A DNA stretch of 13,704 nucleotides, taken from contig CANIBQ010000116.1 of assembly GCA_947465645.1 (NCBI GenBank), positions 1 through 13,704 of the forward strand, in the 5' to 3' direction. Under the pieces are notes generated by a model, which searched no databases, had not been told where the DNA came from, and worked only from the letters and a program-made list of their open reading frames with translations. Positions 1 to 6,557 of this stretch are shown here, piece after piece. Both the position numbers and the translations under genes were made by a program. Source of the DNA: Acidobacteriota bacterium (GTDB lineage: Bacteria; Acidobacteriota; Vicinamibacteria; Vicinamibacterales; UBA2999). Position 1 is the stretch's first letter; every line of letters starts with the position of its first letter.

Positions 1-1
1 G

Positions 2-280
2 CCGCCGCGGGCTACGTCAGGGGCGAGTGGCCCGGCCAGACGCTGGGAGGATCGCCTGCTCACGCCGATCGCGGGGAGCCTGCTCATCGGGGCCGCCAGC
101 ACGAGCGCCGACTTCTTCTCGCAGGCCGAGGCGGCGTTCGCGCTGTGGGAGATGCAGGTGCGCGAGCACAATCTGACCGCCGTCGTCGCCACCGCGCGCG
201 GTCTGGCGCGGGACTTCCCCGACAACCACGAGCTCACCAGGTTCCTCGAAAAGAACCAGGTGGTCGTTGCTAGTCGGTAG
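2..280 (+). CDS. C-terminal part of an exported helical-repeat (TPR-like) protein, cut by window edge
   Basis: The frame is open from the first base of the window to a TAG at 278-280, giving 92 residues with no start inside the window. The last 55 or so residues match the end of the complete protein at 602-1405 closely. Both carry an ADFF/SADFF block, then FALW-(D/E)-MQVRE, then TARGLA-x-DFPDN and a short charged tail. The two are therefore paralogues in the same orientation, separated by a small inverted gene. The shared region is predicted to be helical and TPR-like. No catalytic motif is visible, so the function is unknown. The upstream part of this fragment (residues 1-35) resembles its paralogue less. 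Confidence in coding status comes from the paralogue match, not from codon statistics. Confidence 0.75.
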   Translation, partial: PPRATSGASGPARRWEDRLLTPIAGSLLIGAASTSADFFSQAEAAFALWEMQVREHNLTAVVATARGLARDFPDNHELTRFLEKNQVVVASR

Positions 281-318
281 GCAGCAGGCAGTAGAACGCG
301 TACGGGATGGCGCGGCGA

Positions 319-501
319 TCAGTGTCGGCCGTCGCCGTTGCCGCGGCCGAGGCGATACTCCGCAATCCATTGATTGCTGACCTCCCCGAGGTCGGCGTCG
401 GCCATCTTGCGGCGCTTCGAATTGAACAGGACGAACGCGACGCCCACGATGCAGAGAGCGAACAGGATCCAGCCCATCGGAAAAAAATCCACGAAGCCCA
501 C
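319..501 (-). CDS. Small single-span membrane protein, unknown function
   Basis: A 60-residue ORF read from a GTG at 501, with an ATG eight codons downstream (residue 9) as an alternative start. It has one strongly hydrophobic segment at about residues 9-27, then a basic stretch (KRRK), then a polar tail of about 25 residues. This arrangement predicts a membrane anchor with the tail in the cytoplasm. Neither start has a convincing Shine-Dalgarno sequence. It lies between the two plus-strand paralogues and is oriented against both. I do not recognise a family. The clean membrane segment followed by positive charges is the main reason to believe it is real, since shadow frames in GC-rich DNA rarely show this. 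Confidence 0.5.
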   Translation of the reverse strand: MGFVDFFPMGWILFALCIVGVAFVLFNSKRRKMADADLGEVSNQWIAEYRLGRGNGDGRH

Positions 502-601
502 CGTTGAAGAGGGGCCTTGATGAGGGCTGACCGAGGGGAAGGACGCGGCGGGCCAGGACTCAGGAAAGCGTTACGGCACCCAGTATACTGACCTTCTCCA
601 G

Positions 602-1405
602 GTGCTCGCCCTTCCTTTTCTGGCCATCGTCCTCCTCGGAAGCGCGATTCCGAGTTTTGCTCAGTCAATTGCGCTGGAAGACGCCCAGCGGCTCTTCTAT
701 AACGGCCGCTACGAAGCCGCGGCGGCCGCGACCCTACCGCTGTGCGCCGCGCCTTCAGACAACCTTGCCGCGTGCGAACTGCGTACGTCGTCGCTGCTGT
801 TTCAGATCAAGAGGCTGGTTGGAGACGCTCCCGACAAGGACGTCGCGTGGAAGGCGTGCGCGACCTGTCCCGCCATCATGGCGGCGTTCGTCGAAGAGAC
901 CGCGCGGGGACAGGCGCTGGCCCGCGCGAGGCTGGCTGCGAACCCGGCCGACGAAACGGGCCTGTTCTTCCTCGGCAAGATCGACTTGAATTTCGTCTGG
1001 CTGCAGCTCGGCACGCTCGGACGCAAGACGGGTTGGAACGAGTACTGGGAGGCGAGGAAGTCGCTCGACAAGGTACTGAAGCAGCACCCCGACAACGTTC
1101 GCGCGCGTGTCTCGCGCGCGTGGATCGACTACATCGTCAGCACCAAGGTTCCGAGGGGCGTCAGGTGGCTGCTCGGCGGCGGCAACAAGAAGCGCGGGCT
1201 GTCGATTGTCCGCGACGCCGCGAAGTCAGACGCCGATTTCTTCGTCCTCGCCGAGGCCGGGTTCGCGCTCTGGGACATGCAGGTACGCGAGAAGAACTTC
1301 AGCGACGCCCTGATCACCGCACGGGGTCTCGCGGTCGACTTTCCGGACAATCCGGACCTGCGCAAGTTCATCGCCACGCACGAAGCTACGGTTCTTCGGG
1401 AATAG
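602..1405 (+). CDS. Exported helical-repeat (TPR-like) protein, unknown function
   Basis: 267 residues from a GTG start. Residues 1-20 form a signal peptide: a hydrophobic core ([10 protein letters not shown]) ending in SFA before QS, so cleavage after Ala20 is likely and the mature protein would be periplasmic. Residues 22-48 ([22 protein letters not shown]) look like a TPR helix pair, and further helical repeats follow around 100-180 and 210-255. Four cysteines (48, 58, and a CxxC at 86/89) could form disulfides outside the cytoplasm. The C-terminal block [11 protein letters not shown]...DFPDN is shared with the fragment at 2-280. The 3' end overlaps the end of groEL on the other strand by 20 bp. 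A weak TATACT at 584-589 sits just upstream, but I see no matching -35. A helical-repeat scaffold or a TatT-like transporter component are possible roles; neither is proven. Confidence 0.8.
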   Translation: MLALPFLAIVLLGSAIPSFAQSIALEDAQRLFYNGRYEAAAAATLPLCAAPSDNLAACELRTSSLLFQIKRLVGDAPDKDVAWKACATCPAIMAAFVEETARGQALARARLAANPADETGLFFLGKIDLNFVWLQLGTLGRKTGWNEYWEARKSLDKVLKQHPDNVRARVSRAWIDYIVSTKVPRGVRWLLGGGNKKRGLSIVRDAAKSDADFFVLAEAGFALWDMQVREKNFSDALITARGLAVDFPDNPDLRKFIATHEATVLRE

Positions 1406-2963
1406 CTGCCACCGCCGCTTCGGTGGTCAGCAGGAGCGAGGCGATCGACGCCGCGTTCTGCAGTGCGCACCGGACGACCTTGGCCGGATCGATCACGCCG
1501 GCTTCCACCATGTTCCCGTAGACCTCGGTCTGCGCGTTGAACCCTTCGTCACCCTTCATCGACTTCACGCGGCCCACCACCACCGCGCCTTCGTGGCCGG
1601 CATTCGAGGCGATCCACCAGAGCGGCGCCTCGATCGCGCGAGCGACGATCGCCACGCCGATCTGCTGCGCGGGATCGAGCCTGAGCGCGGCCAGGCCCTG
1701 TGACGCGCGGATCAGCGCGACGCCGCCGCCGGCGACGATGCCCTCTTCGACCGCCGCTTTGGTGGCGTGCATGGCGTCCTCGACCCGTGACTTCTTTTCC
1801 TTCATCTCGGTTTCGGTGGCCGCGCCGATCCTGATCACCGCGACGCCGCCCACCAGCTTCGCGAGCCGCTCCTGGAGCTTCGCCTTGTCGTAGTCCGAGG
1901 TCGCGTCCTCGATCTGCGTTCTCAACTGCCTGACGCGCGCTTCGATCGCCACCTTCTCGCCGGCGCCTTCGATGATGGTGGTGTTGTCCTTGTCGATCGT
2001 CACCTTCTTGGCGCGTCCGAGATCCTCGAGCGTGAGGCTCTCGAGCTTGACCCCGAGCTCGTCGCCGATCATGCGACCCTTGGTGATCACGGCGAGGTCC
2101 TCGAGCATCTCCTTGCGGCGGTCACCGTAGCCAGGCGCCTTCACGGCCGCGGCCTTCAGCGAGCCCCGAAGCCGGTTGACCACCAGCGTCGCCAGCGCTT
2201 CGCTGTCCACGTCCTCGGCGATGACGAGCAGCGGCCGGCCGCTTTTCGCGACGAGCTCGAGCAGCGGCAGCAGCATCTTCAGCCCGGACAGCTTCTTCTC
2301 GTGGATCAGGATGTAGGGATCCTCCAGGACCACTTCCATGCGCTCGGCGTCTGTCACGAAGTACGGTGACAGGTATCCGCGGTCGAACTGCATGCCCTCG
2401 ACCATCTCGAGCGTCGTCTCCATCGTGCGGCCTTCTTCGACGGTGATGACGCCGTCCTTGCCGACCTTCGCCATCGCTTCCGCGATGATCCTGCCGATGG
2501 TCTCGTCGTGATTGGCCGAGATCGTCCCGACCTGCTCGATCATGTTGCCGCTCACCGGCTTCGACTGCGTCTTCAGCGCGGCGACGATCACCTCGACCGC
2601 CTTCTCGATCCCGCGTCTCATCTCCATCGGGTTGGCGCCGGCGGCGAGGTTCTTCCGGCCCTCGCGGTAGATCGCCTGCGCCAGCACCGTGGCGGTGGTC
2701 GTCCCATCGCCGGCGACGTCGGACGTCTTGCTGGCGGCTTCCTTGACCATCTGCGCGCCGATGTTCTCGAGCGGGTCCTTCAGCTCGATCTCGCGCGCCA
2801 CGGTCACGCCGTCCTTGGTCAGGGTCGGCGAGCCGTACGAGGAGCCGATCATGACGTTGCGGCCTCTCGGGCCGAGCGTGACCTTCACGGCGTTGGCCAG
2901 GCTGTCGATGCCGCGGAGGATCGCGTCGCGCGACTTCTCGCCGTACGTAATCTGTATGGACAT
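1386..2963 (-). CDS. groEL: Chaperonin GroEL (Hsp60), short form without the GGM tail
   Basis: 525 residues from the ATG at 2963, which has AAGGAA five bases upstream. The frame extends 30 codons further up, but that stretch looks unlike GroEL and overlaps the preceding ORF. GroEL forms the double-ring ATP-driven folding chamber in the cytosol. The match is full length: the nucleotide loop GPRGRNVMI at 31-39, [12 protein letters not shown] at 85-96, the catalytic aspartate in SRVED (Asp396, equivalent to E. coli Asp398), and AGGGVAL at 411-417. The protein stops at IPEEP, soon after LLTTEAAV. The Gly-Gly-Met tail of about 20 residues found in typical GroEL is missing. No groES is adjacent, which is typical of additional groEL copies. 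It sits seven bases after a 69-residue ORF and is probably co-transcribed with it. No CIRCE element is visible upstream. Confidence 0.96.
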   Translation of the reverse strand: MSIQITYGEKSRDAILRGIDSLANAVKVTLGPRGRNVMIGSSYGSPTLTKDGVTVAREIELKDPLENIGAQMVKEAASKTSDVAGDGTTTATVLAQAIYREGRKNLAAGANPMEMRRGIEKAVEVIVAALKTQSKPVSGNMIEQVGTISANHDETIGRIIAEAMAKVGKDGVITVEEGRTMETTLEMVEGMQFDRGYLSPYFVTDAERMEVVLEDPYILIHEKKLSGLKMLLPLLELVAKSGRPLLVIAEDVDSEALATLVVNRLRGSLKAAAVKAPGYGDRRKEMLEDLAVITKGRMIGDELGVKLESLTLEDLGRAKKVTIDKDNTTIIEGAGEKVAIEARVRQLRTQIEDATSDYDKAKLQERLAKLVGGVAVIRIGAATETEMKEKKSRVEDAMHATKAAVEEGIVAGGGVALIRASQGLAALRLDPAQQIGVAIVARAIEAPLWWIASNAGHEGAVVVGRVKSMKGDEGFNAQTEVYGNMVEAGVIDPAKVVRCALQNAASIASLLLTTEAAVAAIPEEP

Positions 2964-2970
2964 GGTTTCC

Positions 2971-3180
2971 TTAAGTTTTCCTGGGCGAGACAGGAGTGCG
3001 CTGGTTGGGGGCGCCGCCGCCCTCACGCTGGCGGCTGGCGATCGTCGCGGCATCCATCGAGCCGTCGCCGGCGGGAATCTGGGTCGAACTGGACGTAAAC
3101 CCTCCTGAGCCCGGCCTGCGTGGGGTCAGCGTGCCGCGCTCGCGCGCGCCAGGGATCAGCGTCTTTGCATCTTGGGTCAT
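2971..3180 (-). CDS. 69-residue polar, probably disordered protein upstream of groEL
   Basis: ATG at 3180 preceded by a perfect GGAGG core (CCGGAGGTGTC before the ATG), the strongest ribosome site in this part of the window. The ORF ends in TAA seven bases before the groEL ATG, and the AGGAAA...AAGGAA stretch across its end is the groEL ribosome site, so translational coupling is likely. The protein is rich in Arg, Gly, Pro, Ser and Thr with no hydrophobic segment and no cysteine, which predicts disorder. I do not recognise a family. The start codon, ribosome site and spacing argue that it is translated. It might be a real small protein or a leader ORF that controls groEL translation. Confidence 0.5.
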   Translation of the reverse strand: MTQDAKTLIPGARERGTLTPRRPGSGGFTSSSTQIPAGDGSMDAATIASRQREGGGAPNQRTPVSPRKT

Positions 3181-3183
3181 GAC

Positions 3184-3213
3184 ACCTCCGGAGTCTCACG
3201 ATACGCCGGAGGT
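3184..3213 (-). promoter_or_regulatory. Hairpin that sequesters the Shine-Dalgarno of the 69-residue ORF
   Basis: Positions 3184-3191 (ACCTCCGG) and 3206-3213 (CCGGAGGT) are a perfect 8-bp inverted repeat with a 14-base loop. In the minus-strand RNA the order is ACCUCCGG, loop, CCGGAGGU, GUC, AUG, so the 3' arm is the Shine-Dalgarno itself and the 5' arm is an anti-Shine-Dalgarno. Seen directly: the pairing and its position. Inferred: folding would block ribosome access, and heat, a ligand or a protein could open it, as in RNA thermometers upstream of heat-shock genes. Six of the eight pairs are G-C, so this is stiffer than most known thermometers. Confidence 0.45.
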
Positions 3214-3253
3214 GGCGCGGCAGGCTGTTCAGAAGTGAACAGCCTGCCGCGCC
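3214..3253 (-). terminator. 17-bp perfect hairpin between the exported-protein gene and the groEL operon
   Basis: Arms at 3214-3230 (GGCGCGGCAGGCTGTTC) and 3237-3253 are exact reverse complements with a six-base loop. It lies 22 bases after the stop of the minus-strand gene at 3276-3884 and abuts the ribosome-site hairpin at 3184-3213. There is no T-run on either side, so it is not a textbook intrinsic terminator. It could end the upstream transcript, stabilise the 3' end, or act as an attenuator in the groEL leader. Confidence 0.5.
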
Positions 3254-3275
3254 GAAGCCGCAAGGCGAAGGCGGG

Positions 3276-3884
3276 TCAGTCGTCGCAGCGGATAGCGCAT
3301 CTCATCCTGTCGACGATCGCGTTTGCGCGTATGTCGAGCAGGATCATGTGAGGGCCGAGGAAGCGGTACTCGATGTCGTCGGGTAACCGCGGGAGCAGCG
3401 CCAGGACGTTGGCCGGCACCGTGGAATAGCTTCGGGTTTTCGGGTATCTGACGTCGATGTGGCGGGTGAATGAACCAGGGTTGTCGTCCATGATGACGTC
3501 GCGGGTCCTGTCATCCACGATCTCGCTCAGCGCGTTCCTGAACTCCGCGCTGATCGTCGGCGTAAAGATTTCTCCCTGCCTGGCCCGTCCGCGCGCACGG
3601 CTGATCCTCGCGGCAAGGGCGACTTCGCTTCGCGTGATCTCGTCCCAACGATCCGTGACGGCGAGCGGTGGCACCCCGACCTCGGCGGTGCGGCGCAGTT
3701 CGGCATAGCGGTCTACACGGTTGTTGAAATCGGCGACGATATCGCCCCACACCTGGACCGTGAAATCCGGGCCGCGCGGGACCGCCGGCGCGGTCGTCGT
3801 CTGCGCGCCGGCGACGGCATCGAACGAAACGACCAGGGCAATCGCAAGGACTGCTCTCACTGCCTTCACCGTATCGATCACCAT
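3276..3884 (-). CDS. Exported protein of unknown function
   Basis: 202 residues from the ATG at 3884. The frame is open 87 codons further upstream, but that part does not look like protein, while the chosen start gives a clean signal peptide: basic residues, a hydrophobic core at 9-21 (VRAVLAIALVV), and AGA before Gln28 as the likely cleavage site. A weak GAGAG lies upstream of the ATG. The mature part is soluble and about 175 residues. It has an acidic helical region, then a C-terminal block with PANVLALLPRLPDDIEYRFLGPHMILLD..ANAIVD, which reads like a conserved domain of unknown function. Cys196 and Cys200 lie near the end. It is transcribed away from the decayed gene at 3970 and is followed by the 17-bp hairpin. 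Confidence 0.75.
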   Translation of the reverse strand: MVIDTVKAVRAVLAIALVVSFDAVAGAQTTTAPAVPRGPDFTVQVWGDIVADFNNRVDRYAELRRTAEVGVPPLAVTDRWDEITRSEVALAARISRARGRARQGEIFTPTISAEFRNALSEIVDDRTRDVIMDDNPGSFTRHIDVRYPKTRSYSTVPANVLALLPRLPDDIEYRFLGPHMILLDIRANAIVDRMRCAIRCDD

Positions 3885-3969
3885 ATGTCTCTCACAGTAC
3901 GGGGAAATTGGCAACGCGGCTGTCCAAAAGGGAACGGGCATCACGCGCCGAACACCGTAACCTTCTTGC

Positions 3970-4260
3970 ATGAGTCGATCCCTATTCACCGTCGCCGTCC
4001 TGCTTCTGAGCGCGCCGGCGTTCGCGCAGGGCCCGGCCAGCCCAGCCGTTATCTGACACGACCGCGGCGATCCATCGACGCTGGACCTCTCGAGCGGCCC
4101 CGGCGGCAGCGATCGCGAGCCCGATACGCGGCTCGCCTTCATCAAGGAGGCGTCCGGCGGCGCATCGCCGAAGTTCGACGTTCAGGACGAGCGCGGCGTC
4201 ATCTGGAAGGTGAAGCTCGGCGAAGAAGCCAGGTCTGAGACGGCGGCAACCCGGCTGATT
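3970..4260 (+). pseudogene. Decayed exported-protein gene with in-frame TGA and lost 3' end
   Basis: From the ATG at 3970 the frame encodes a good signal peptide (MSRSLFTVAVLLLSAPAFAQ, then GPASPAVI) and then hits TGA at 4054-4056. Beyond the stop the same frame continues with protein-like sequence: HDRGDPSTLDLSSGPGG, then a block around WKVKLGEEARSETAATRL. A single change of TGG to TGA would explain the stop, giving VIW before HDRGD. After AATRLI the frame loses protein-like character and runs on to a TGA at 4315. The string GATTACGTGCTCCCG at 4257-4271 reads DYVLP in the +2 frame and may be a relic of the missing C-terminus. The stop codon of the minus-strand kinase gene (4259) lies at this ragged end. 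The intact protein would have been small and periplasmic, of unknown function. Confidence 0.6.
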
Positions 4261-5875
4261 ACGTGCTCCCGGCGCCTTCGAGGAGGCGCGCGAGCCGTTC
4301 GGGGTCGACAGGCTTGATGAGGTGGTGATCGAACCCGTGCTCGGAGGAGCGCCGGATGTCGCCGGAGGAGCTGTACCCGGTCAGCGCGAGCAGCAGCATG
4401 CCCCGGCCGTGGGGGTCCTGGCGGATCCGCCTGGCTACCTGGTAGCCGTCCATCCTGGGGAGTCCGATGTCGATGATGCCGACGTCGGGCCGCGCCACCG
4501 CGAGCAGCTCGAGGCCCCGGGCGCCGTCGGGCGCGTCGTACACCTCGTGCCCGGCCAACTCGAGCATCATCCGCAGCATCTCACGCGCGTCGGCGTTGTC
4601 TTCGATGAGCAGCACGCGTCGCGGCGTCGCACGACGGTCGAGCAGACGGGACGCGCCGACGAACGCGGCAGCCCCTGGAATCTGCTTCAGACGAAGGGTG
4701 AACCGGCTTCCGTACCCCTCGCCCTCGCTCGAGGCGACGATCGTGCCGCCGTGAAGTTCGACCAGGCGGCGAACGAGCGTCAGCCCGATGCCGAGCCCGC
4801 CCTGAGCGCGGTCGAGCGTTCGATCGGCCTGCACGTACAAGTCGAAAATGAAAGGCATGAGCCGGGCCGAGATGCCGCAGCCGGTGTCCTCGACGATGAG
4901 CACGGCGTCGCCGCCGTGCGCCTTGAGCGATACCGAGATGTGTCCGCCGGCCGGCGTGTACTTGATGGCGTTGGTGACGAGATTCGCCAACACCTGCTCG
5001 AGGCGGCCCGGGTCGCCGTCGACCCACACGGGCTCGGTGGTGACATCGAGCTGCCGATTCAGCGCGGGGTTGGCGACGGACGTGGCGACCGCCCGCCGGG
5101 CGACTTCGGCGAGGTCGAGCGGCTCCCGGCTCAACCGGATCTTTCCGGACACGACCCGCTCGACGTCGAGCATGTCGTTGATCAGTTGTGAGACATGGGC
5201 AACCTGCCTGACGATCACGTCGTGCGCCAGGGCGGCGCGCTCGCCCTGCGCGTGCGTCAGTTCGACGACCTGGACGGCGCTGGTGATCGCGCCCAGCGGA
5301 TTCCGCAACTCGTGCGCGAGCATCGTCAGGAACTCGTCCTTGCTGCGGCTGTCGCGCTCGGCCCGGGCACGGTTGCTGTTCGCCTCCAGGATTTCGCTCA
5401 TGTCCGACACGATCAGGTTGAGGCGGTCCCCAATGGCAGACGGTGTCGTGACGAGCGAGAGGCTCACCTCGAACGCGCTTGACGTCGCGCGGGTGAGCCG
5501 GCTGCGAACTCTTCCGCTGCCGGCCTGCCGCAGGGCCTCGAACGCGTTCCGATCGGGGGCATTGACGAAGCGGTCGAACCGGCTGGCGACCACGGCCTCG
5601 ATCGACTCGCCCACCATCTCGGCGAACCGTGCGTTGCAGTACAGGATGTCGCCGGTGGGGGTGAGGACGACAGCGCCTTCCTGCATCTGCTCGACGAGGT
5701 TGCGGTACGGCTCGTCGGCGCTGTGCAGCGTGTAGACCTGGTTGCCCTGGCTGCCCTCGACGACGAGGGCGTCGATCTCGCCCTGCCGGATGGCACGCAG
5801 CATCTCTTCGGCTTCGATGAGCCGGATGCGCAGCGACTCGGTCTGCTGCCGATCGGCGAGAGCTTTCGAGGTCAC
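4259..5875 (-). CDS. Hybrid PAS / histidine kinase / receiver protein of the Kai operon
   Basis: 538 residues. The GTG start at 5875 shares its first base with the TAG stop of the upstream kaiB, so translation is coupled. There is no membrane segment, so the kinase is cytosolic. Order of parts: an N-terminal helix ending in AIRQGEIDALVV (about 10-45); a PAS domain about 55-165, with GDILYCNARFAEMVG near its start; a dimerisation domain with LAHELRNPLG, where His188 is the phosphorylation site; an ATPase domain with N-box Asn302, DTGCGIS at 330-336 and GGLGIGL at 359-365; and a receiver from about 420 to the end with Asp426, phosphoacceptor Asp469, Thr499 and Lys521 all present. It should autophosphorylate and pass phosphate to its own receiver or a partner. 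It has no DNA-binding domain and, unlike cyanobacterial SasA, no KaiB-like sensor domain. As last gene of the kai operon it is the likely output or input kinase (inference). Confidence 0.93.
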   Translation of the reverse strand: MTSKALADRQQTESLRIRLIEAEEMLRAIRQGEIDALVVEGSQGNQVYTLHSADEPYRNLVEQMQEGAVVLTPTGDILYCNARFAEMVGESIEAVVASRFDRFVNAPDRNAFEALRQAGSGRVRSRLTRATSSAFEVSLSLVTTPSAIGDRLNLIVSDMSEILEANSNRARAERDSRSKDEFLTMLAHELRNPLGAITSAVQVVELTHAQGERAALAHDVIVRQVAHVSQLINDMLDVERVVSGKIRLSREPLDLAEVARRAVATSVANPALNRQLDVTTEPVWVDGDPGRLEQVLANLVTNAIKYTPAGGHISVSLKAHGGDAVLIVEDTGCGISARLMPFIFDLYVQADRTLDRAQGGLGIGLTLVRRLVELHGGTIVASSEGEGYGSRFTLRLKQIPGAAAFVGASRLLDRRATPRRVLLIEDNADAREMLRMMLELAGHEVYDAPDGARGLELLAVARPDVGIIDIGLPRMDGYQVARRIRQDPHGRGMLLLALTGYSSSGDIRRSSEHGFDHHLIKPVDPERLARLLEGAGST

Positions 5876-6234
5876 TACATGCCCATCGAAGGCGGAGGAC
5901 TGGGAACGAGATCGAGCCCGAGGAGGACGCGCTCGCGGTTCGACATGTCGCCGATGATCCGGCGCATGGGCAGCGGCAGCTTCTTGATCAGCGTCGGCGC
6001 CGCGATGATCTGCTCGCCCTTCGTGAGCACCGGCTGCTGGTAGATGTCGATCACCTCGAGGTCGTATCGACCCTCGAGATACTCGTTGCAGATCGACTGC
6101 AGGTTCTTGACCGCGCGCGCGGATCGGGTGGTCATGCCGGTCACGTACAGGCGAAGGAGATACCGTTCTTCAGCCGGCGTCTCGGCGGCCGCCTCGAATT
6201 TCGCGCGAGCGTTGTTGCGCTCCTTTGAAGTCAT
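5875..6234 (-). CDS. kaiB: KaiB family protein, second copy
   Basis: 119 residues, ATG at 6234, five bases after the stop of the other kaiB; GGAGCT in the end of that gene can serve as ribosome site. The KaiB fold spans about residues 25-109: YLLRLYVTGMT, then AVKNLQSICNEYLEGRYDLEVIDI, then APTLIKKLPLPMRRIIGDMSNRERVLLGLDL. The Pro in APTL (Pro80) is the cis-proline position of the thioredoxin-like form. It has an extra charged N-terminal stretch of about 24 residues and a Pro-rich tail (VPSPPPSMGM) that the other copy lacks. KaiB proteins bind the CI ring of KaiC in a rare fold-switched form. It is clearly a diverged duplicate of the neighbouring copy, so the two probably have distinct partners (inference). 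Confidence 0.94.
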   Translation of the reverse strand: MTSKERNNARAKFEAAAETPAEERYLLRLYVTGMTTRSARAVKNLQSICNEYLEGRYDLEVIDIYQQPVLTKGEQIIAAPTLIKKLPLPMRRIIGDMSNRERVLLGLDLVPSPPPSMGM

Positions 6235-6239
6235 CGTGG

Positions 6240-6557
6240 CTATCTGAGCTCCTGCAAATCGAGGCCTACGAGCACGCGCTCCTTGTTCGACAGGTCGCCG
6301 ATGATCTTCTTGATCGGCTGCGGCAACCGCCGGACGAGCGTGGGAAGCGCAAGAATCTGGTCGCCGCTGGCGAGCTGTGGGTTGTCCAGGAGGTCGATCA
6401 CTTCGATCTCATACCTGACCTGGAGGTGCTCTTCACAGATCTGCTTCAGGTTCTTGAACGCCTGCACCGACTTCGGCGTCTGTCCGGCGACGTACAGCCG
6501 CAGCCGGTAGACCTTGTCTCCCGACGGGGGCATGGCGCCGTTGTCAGACAACTGCAT
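6240..6557 (-). CDS. kaiB: KaiB family protein, first copy
   Basis: 105 residues, close to the 102 of Synechococcus KaiB. The ATG at 6557 overlaps the 3' end of kaiC by 14 bp; an internal ATG at 6533 (residue 9) would remove the overlap but has no better ribosome site. Fold and motifs: [14 protein letters not shown] at 17-30, [23 protein letters not shown] at 34-56, [31 protein letters not shown] at 71-101. The Leu-Pro-Thr-Leu is the cis-proline site. It should bind the KaiC CI ring. Its core is shared with the adjacent second copy (EVIDL/EVIDI, GDLSN/GDMSN, ERVL-x-GLDL), which indicates a local duplication. Confidence 0.95.
   Translation of the reverse strand: MQLSDNGAMPPSGDKVYRLRLYVAGQTPKSVQAFKNLKQICEEHLQVRYEIEVIDLLDNPQLASGDQILALPTLVRRLPQPIKKIIGDLSNKERVLVGLDLQELR

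Noticed and set aside
2964..3253. CIRCE heat-shock operator before groEL
   Set aside because: I looked for the TTAGCACTC/GAGTGCTAA dyad and found nothing similar; the dyads present are of a different kind.
3885..4145. 87-codon N-terminal extension of the exported protein at 3276-3884
   Set aside because: It would bury the signal peptide and covers the signal-peptide part of the decayed gene on the other strand.
4322..5191. Long plus-strand open frame opposite the kinase gene
   Set aside because: It is antisense to the histidine kinase, whose domains are all recognised; the antisense product has no recognisable motif and is rich in residues typical of GC-rich shadow frames.
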